Assembly: GCA_030625775.1 (NCBI GenBank)
Contig: DAOUQC010000016.1
Location: 1 to 64,000 of the forward strand
Reading direction: 5' to 3'
Length of the DNA: 64,000 nucleotides
DNA from: Verrucomicrobiota bacterium
GTDB lineage: Bacteria > Verrucomicrobiota > Verrucomicrobiia > Verrucomicrobiales > DEV007
This document shows, piece by piece, positions 61,401-64,000 of the stretch. The notes under the pieces are model-generated. The model ran no database searches. It saw nothing but the letters and a program-made list of their open reading frames with translations, and was not told the DNA's origin. Made by a program: the position numbers and the translations under genes. Each line of letters begins with the position of its first letter. Positions within the stretch are counted from its first letter, which is position 1.

Positions 61401-64000
61401 GGATTCAGTTACACTCACCTGGACGACAGAAGGGGCACTGGCGGTCAAATTGGACGGAGTGCCGGTGGCGGCAAATGACTCCGTAATCAGGCAGGCAGGC
61501 GACGAAAATACCGAGTTCGTTTTAACCGCCAGTAATGATGATGGAGCCTCCGAGAAAGTGCTGACTGTTTTTGTGCCGGGAGGCGGATTCGAGACAGAAA
61601 TAAATATTACCGAGACGAACGAAATTGATCGAATTCAGAACCTGGCGGTCGGAGACATTGATGGAAATGGAACAGTGGATGTAGTCATTGCAGCGGAATA
61701 CACCCATAAGGTCGCTTGGGTTTCCAACGATGGCACGGGACAGTTTTCAGACCCGATTATGTTCAATGAACAATACCTCAATCCCGGCGGAGTAACTGTG
61801 GGCGACTTTGATGGAGATGATGACAACGACATTGTAATGATGTCTCTTGCGAGTTCGAATGAGGATGGACCGATGGTTCTTTACCGAAACAATGGTGATG
61901 GCAGTTTTGCCGCGAGACAAGTGATTGATGCCAATGTAAGGGGAAGCAAGATCCAGAGCCGGGACATGAACAATGATGGGAATCTTGATCTAATCTATTA
62001 CTACAGCAATGACTATCACGTTCGGCTTGGTAGCGGAAACGGGACATTTCTTGCTCCAATTAATATCGGTCTTTCAGCACGCGAGGACTTTAAGTTTGTA
62101 GATATGAACGAGGATGGTATTGAAGACCTTATCTATATCAGCGATGCTGATGTTTTAACAATCTATCCTGCGCGGGGAGTATTGGATTATCCCTGGGAAG
62201 ATCGAGTTACCGTTGCAACGAGTTTATCATCTTCGAAATCAGTCGAAATACACGATTACAACAATGACAGACATATGGATATTATGGTCATTGGTGACAA
62301 CAGAGTAACTCTTTTCCTTGGGAAAGGTTTGCTCCAGTTTGATCGAATCAATAACGAGATCGATCACCTCGACGATGTTCGCGACACCATTTCACGTGAT
62401 TTTGATCAAGATGGTGATCAGGACATCATTTTTCTAACATCAGATGATGAGGATCCATCAAATCCCTATGAAGGGCAATTATATTGGCTGGAAGGAGACC
62501 GCTACGGGAATTTCAGTCAGGTTCAAATGATCTCCGAGTCAATCCCGAATGATGGCTATCAACTGCACGCAGCCGATTTTGACGGGGACGGCTACCTCGA
62601 TCTCCTGACGGGCGGGGGAAGCTACACCCATCAGCGAATCGTCTGGTCCCGCAATGCGACTGGCCGTGCAGCCCCGCCGACTTTGTCATCAGAATCAGAC
62701 TCGGGGCTGACGGACGATAATCTGACCAGCACAACAAATCCGGATTTCATCGGCTCGGCGGCACCTGGATCGACCATTGTTCTTCGATCCTCTCTCGATG
62801 GTGTTATCGGAACAACTACTGCAGACGGTAGTGGCTTCTGGTCGATCACGGGCAATAAGCTTTCACACGGAAATCATCAAATCACAGTATCGGAAAATGG
62901 GGGATCTCCCTCGGCATCATTAAATGTGGAAATCGATACCTTGGCCGAAGTTCCCGACGGCCTTGTTCTCAACGCAGGGAGCGATTCAGGCATTTCTGAC
63001 TCCGATGCCTTGACCAATATCGATACTCCGGTCATCACAGGTGTATCAGAAGCCGGGGCTACCATTGATTTGATCAGCTCAATTGACGGCGTTATCGGGA
63101 CCGGGACTGCCAATAGCGAGTTCTGGATTACCACTTCGGCCCTAAGCGATGGGATCCATCAGATTCAGGCAAAATCCACCGACCTTGCCGGAAACGAAAG
63201 TGAACTTTCAAATCCTGTCACCATCGTCATTGATACAACGCCACCAGCCGCAATTTCCGTTCCGGATTTGGCCACCGGAAGCGATTCCGGAACCTCCTCA
63301 ACGGATAATTTAACCAATGCCACCTTCCTCACATTCGAAGGGAGTTCCGAGGAAGGAGCCACGGTGACTTTGTTTTCTGATGGAGTGGAAGTGGGCAGTG
63401 CCCCCGGAGGTGCCAGTTGGAGTATTACCTCCACGGCTCTAACCAATGGAGCGCACAGCATCACTGCGAGCCAGAGTGATTTGGCCGGTAACGACGGAAT
63501 TCTATCCAGCTCGCTTCCCGTGACCATTGATCTCATTGATCCCACAGTGTCTATCTCGACCCCGACTGCGAACCCCACTTTCACTACGGAAACAGAAACG
63601 ATCAATTTGGGTGGAAGTGCTGCTGACAGTTCAGATATCGAGAAAGTGGAATGGGTCAACGATCTCGGCGGACAGGGAGTCGCCGCAGGAACGACTTCCT
63701 GGACAGTCAGCAATGTGACCCTGCAATTCGGGACCAATAACATCACGCTGACGGCAACAGACAAAAGCGGAAACACCAAAACAGATACTCTGGCAATCGA
63801 GTATGCTCCCCACATGGCCCAGACCTATGCCGACTGGGCCACGGCTAATCTCCTTTCTGGAGGCCATCAACCACCGGAGGCCACTCCATTTGGAGACGGG
63901 GTTCCGAACATCGTAAAGTATGCTTTCAATATGAGCGGTCGCCGTGCCGATAATTCAGTCCTGGACATTGGAACCGGGACAGCAGGTCTTCCGGCAATTT
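55477..64000 (+). CDS. Giant M36 (fungalysin-type) metallopeptidase with PA, FG-GAP and Ig-like repeats, 3' end cut by the window
   Basis: An uninterrupted frame of 2841 codons runs from ATG 55477 past the window end. In order: a membrane segment (about 13-32); a Pro/Arg-rich linker; an FTP-like propeptide (about 140-330); an M36 catalytic domain (about 388-840) with zinc motif HEYGHG (H639, E640, H643) and third ligand E669 in GEGWSDWWG; a PA domain inserted at about 520-600 (FIDRGGCNFVDKVRRAQIAGAAGVIVAN). Then come a BACON-like domain (about 866-945), a putative Ig domain (PLPTGLSFDLNTGLISGVP), two blocks of FG-GAP/VCBS repeats (about 1610-1955 and 2055-2398; DIDGDGDVDL, DFDGDGYLDLL) and three Ig-like repeats with 'SDSG' openings (about 2398-2740). 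The last visible part (YADWATANLL...GVPNIVKYAFNMSG) resembles the usual near-C-terminal segment in Verrucomicrobiota. It is a surface or secreted protease. Confidence 0.93.
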   Translation, partial: MWHQNSGGKWQRFSVFFAIGTGILLILVMLWFHDRRGGSLDSGSEEDGNEEEIQRSLVTGDTGPSAGKDWMPDNSDSRSFSAASFAKNAKLPTPPEKRLSKTVRVRPRADQIKPQQRRANGFLTGPTAGEPLDVALGYLSESREDLGFAEEDIADPLLSSSHTSKHNGVTHLYLRQRYEGIEVYGGDTNINIAGDGSIISANVGFVANVAKEVNRIAPLLSAEEAVLRAGVHLQQEVPEQLIEIDQSNEADQKVLFEGGNLSRDPIPTRLMLLPENSGETKLVWNTVLHLQDGAHWLDLNVDAESGEVLTVANWVAHADYRVFPLPLENPDGGARALISDPQDATASPFGWHDTNGAAGAESTETKGNNVNAQEDADANNTGGSRPNGGAGLNFDFTLDLNQAPSNYESASLTNLFYWNNILHDLHYHYGFDEAAGNFQFNNYGNGGAGGDPVEADSLDGSGTNNANFATPPDGQIPRMQMYLWAGVEGGVTVNSPASISGAYEALSSSFGSVLSSNVTANVVLVNDGSIYPTLACQTILNTAALSGKIAFIDRGGCNFVDKVRRAQIAGAAGVIVANNQPGETLLRMSGTDSSITIPSFFISYEDGLLIRNKITSGVNMTLGGQLDRDSSLDNLVIIHEYGHGISNRLTGGSANSSALSAAQSRGMGEGWSDWWGLILTAKPSDTATTRRTVGNYLLGQSASGSGIRPAPYTTDFSENPLTFGHLRSGELSVPHGIGSVWCTALWEVYWNLVTAHGFDPDFYQGNGGNNIALQLIMDGLQLQPANPTYLDARDAIILADTINNAGANRDLLWQAFAKRGMGFSAYDGGSPSSLEVVESFDLPDDLTIDPGAHDPFFTSGNPGGGFFPANRSYTLEHTGTGTINWNASSLAAWLDIAPAAGSLSAGQTISVVVSLNANANALPLGTYSERVLFRNLSSGISQGRDVTVSVNQLSGALESTGLSIFTNDPPWLPQVMVTHDGSDAAQSGAITHDQVTSMQTTINGPDTLVFWWKVSSEEGYDFLSLLVDGVVQEYISGEVAWTQVSVDIPAGTHKVVWEYRKDFSVDGGLDTAWVDQIDLARDQPPIMTSRSAADGLVGKPFAYQIDATENPTSYGSDPLPTGLSFDLNTGLISGVPTVAGTNTVTLSATNAFGTGTKEVTIRVRDVAGIPFTENFESGSLGDFWLANGTNTARNEVTQSHGPFEGAWHFTMDSSAGEFSRNELTVALNLTGKQDVLLTFWAKEFGDESNGPPPTPFTGGADFDGVAISEDGIDWYEVKALRGGIRSSYGLFAVELDKAIVEHGLSYNSNFRIRFNHFDNDAISQDGFGIDDIRVQSVILNTTLELTLGGGGGQTFSGVGTAGAYISLVSNRDGVIGRTTADGSGNWSIDVTGLRGGSHQITASVFGIPITNAVFTIEGGLPPSEITNELISFESTWKYLDNGSDQYSPTTPFYSETYDDSAWAEGVARFGYGGDEEVTEVSYGGNAANKHIATYFRKTFTYEPGSVSFERLALSLYSDDGVRVYLNGTLLQKHRMPGGTPTHTTLASSVSDGDNEMRLYSFEFDKSLIREGENMVAVSVHQRTANSDDLGFDLRLALTRDWFLSGIDLGGDMENFATADIDGDGDVDLIYYRSGELYYRLSLGDNLLADEVSFDNESFGLVEKPLISDLNHDGLPDIVAYSPGGAGIRTYLNTGANYDSANAFNRVHKHDSFSAVGTCLGDLNGDGYDDLIYQRQTSGGTNELYTIWWRPNDQRGEWNNPIQIIDVEILTWGGGMHPVDMDGDDDLDLVLGILWGGRVSWLENTGNGTFSAEQLILNETDSYELKVRDLNGDGAPDLFFNNFTNPGTYWHENDGNGNFGRRWAIQIGETYLHPRLRDVDSDGDQDLLFGYFESYDQIWYRENDGNGHFSPAQEFQLSEGGSIPLDDIDITDWNSDGFPDVLLATRTGHPILFLSKFGAGPRINTFTVNDNTVAPGDSVTLTWTTEGALAVKLDGVPVAANDSVIRQAGDENTEFVLTASNDDGASEKVLTVFVPGGGFETEINITETNEIDRIQNLAVGDIDGNGTVDVVIAAEYTHKVAWVSNDGTGQFSDPIMFNEQYLNPGGVTVGDFDGDDDNDIVMMSLASSNEDGPMVLYRNNGDGSFAARQVIDANVRGSKIQSRDMNNDGNLDLIYYYSNDYHVRLGSGNGTFLAPINIGLSAREDFKFVDMNEDGIEDLIYISDADVLTIYPARGVLDYPWEDRVTVATSLSSSKSVEIHDYNNDRHMDIMVIGDNRVTLFLGKGLLQFDRINNEIDHLDDVRDTISRDFDQDGDQDIIFLTSDDEDPSNPYEGQLYWLEGDRYGNFSQVQMISESIPNDGYQLHAADFDGDGYLDLLTGGGSYTHQRIVWSRNATGRAAPPTLSSESDSGLTDDNLTSTTNPDFIGSAAPGSTIVLRSSLDGVIGTTTADGSGFWSITGNKLSHGNHQITVSENGGSPSASLNVEIDTLAEVPDGLVLNAGSDSGISDSDALTNIDTPVITGVSEAGATIDLISSIDGVIGTGTANSEFWITTSALSDGIHQIQAKSTDLAGNESELSNPVTIVIDTTPPAAISVPDLATGSDSGTSSTDNLTNATFLTFEGSSEEGATVTLFSDGVEVGSAPGGASWSITSTALTNGAHSITASQSDLAGNDGILSSSLPVTIDLIDPTVSISTPTANPTFTTETETINLGGSAADSSDIEKVEWVNDLGGQGVAAGTTSWTVSNVTLQFGTNNITLTATDKSGNTKTDTLAIEYAPHMAQTYADWATANLLSGGHQPPEATPFGDGVPNIVKYAFNMSGRRADNSVLDIGTGTAGLPAI

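Overview
The window is about 52% GC by eye and densely coded. Its gene content points to a member of the Verrucomicrobiota, probably a marine or otherwise polysaccharide-degrading one. Typical of that phylum and of planctomycetes are the DUF1501/DUF1800 pair, the DUF1080 and DUF6807 proteins, several Tat-exported Gfo/Idh/MocA oxidoreductases, paired sulfatases, and very large secreted proteins ending in FG-GAP and Ig-like repeats. The phylum assignment is inference from family content; there is no rRNA or other marker gene that would fix it further.

Layout. 1-16578 (+) is one long, tightly packed gene train: two tandem paralogous beta-repeat proteins (the first cut by the window edge), a membrane coiled-coil protein, a MoxR AAA ATPase, a TPR/PQQ-propeller protein, a DUF58 protein, a BatA-like vWA membrane protein and a double-vWA membrane protein. 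It looks like an expanded MoxR/Bat-type cell-envelope system. 16609-29012 is mostly on the minus strand and carries carbohydrate-type enzymes and secreted proteins (DUF1080, SGNH hydrolase, DUF6807, alpha/beta hydrolase, two Gfo/Idh/MocA proteins, beta-helix protein, TIM-barrel isomerase), RNase HI, a BrnT/BrnA toxin-antitoxin pair with a recognisable promoter and operator, and a serine/threonine dehydratase gene broken by two frameshifts. 29039-36793 (-) holds housekeeping genes (ftsY, nusB), a three-repeat cysteine protein, a truncated haemoglobin, and DUF1501 plus a DUF1800 protein with a 480-residue Ala/Lys-rich coiled coil.

37079-38445 (+) is a decayed EF-hand/beta-lactamase-fold gene. 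38456-46756 holds a CocE-type hydrolase and a four-gene sulfatase, sulfatase, SDR, FAD-oxidoreductase cluster. 46875-51747 (+) is an unusual peptide-type ABC importer: a binding protein with a large insertion, a single OppB-OppC fusion permease, and an ATPase-like subunit that has lost the Walker A lysine. It is followed by gpmI, a tRNA-Gln(UUG), another Gfo/Idh/MocA gene, a transposase remnant, and the first 2841 codons of a giant M36 (fungalysin-type) metallopeptidase that runs off the window end.

A recurring non-coding theme is short tandem repetition in the leader just before start codons: a perfect heptamer array at 13914, degenerate heptad-periodic stretches at 5560, 6616, 19931 and 27095, and a 15-bp duplication at 51799. 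No CRISPR array, prophage or intact insertion sequence is visible.
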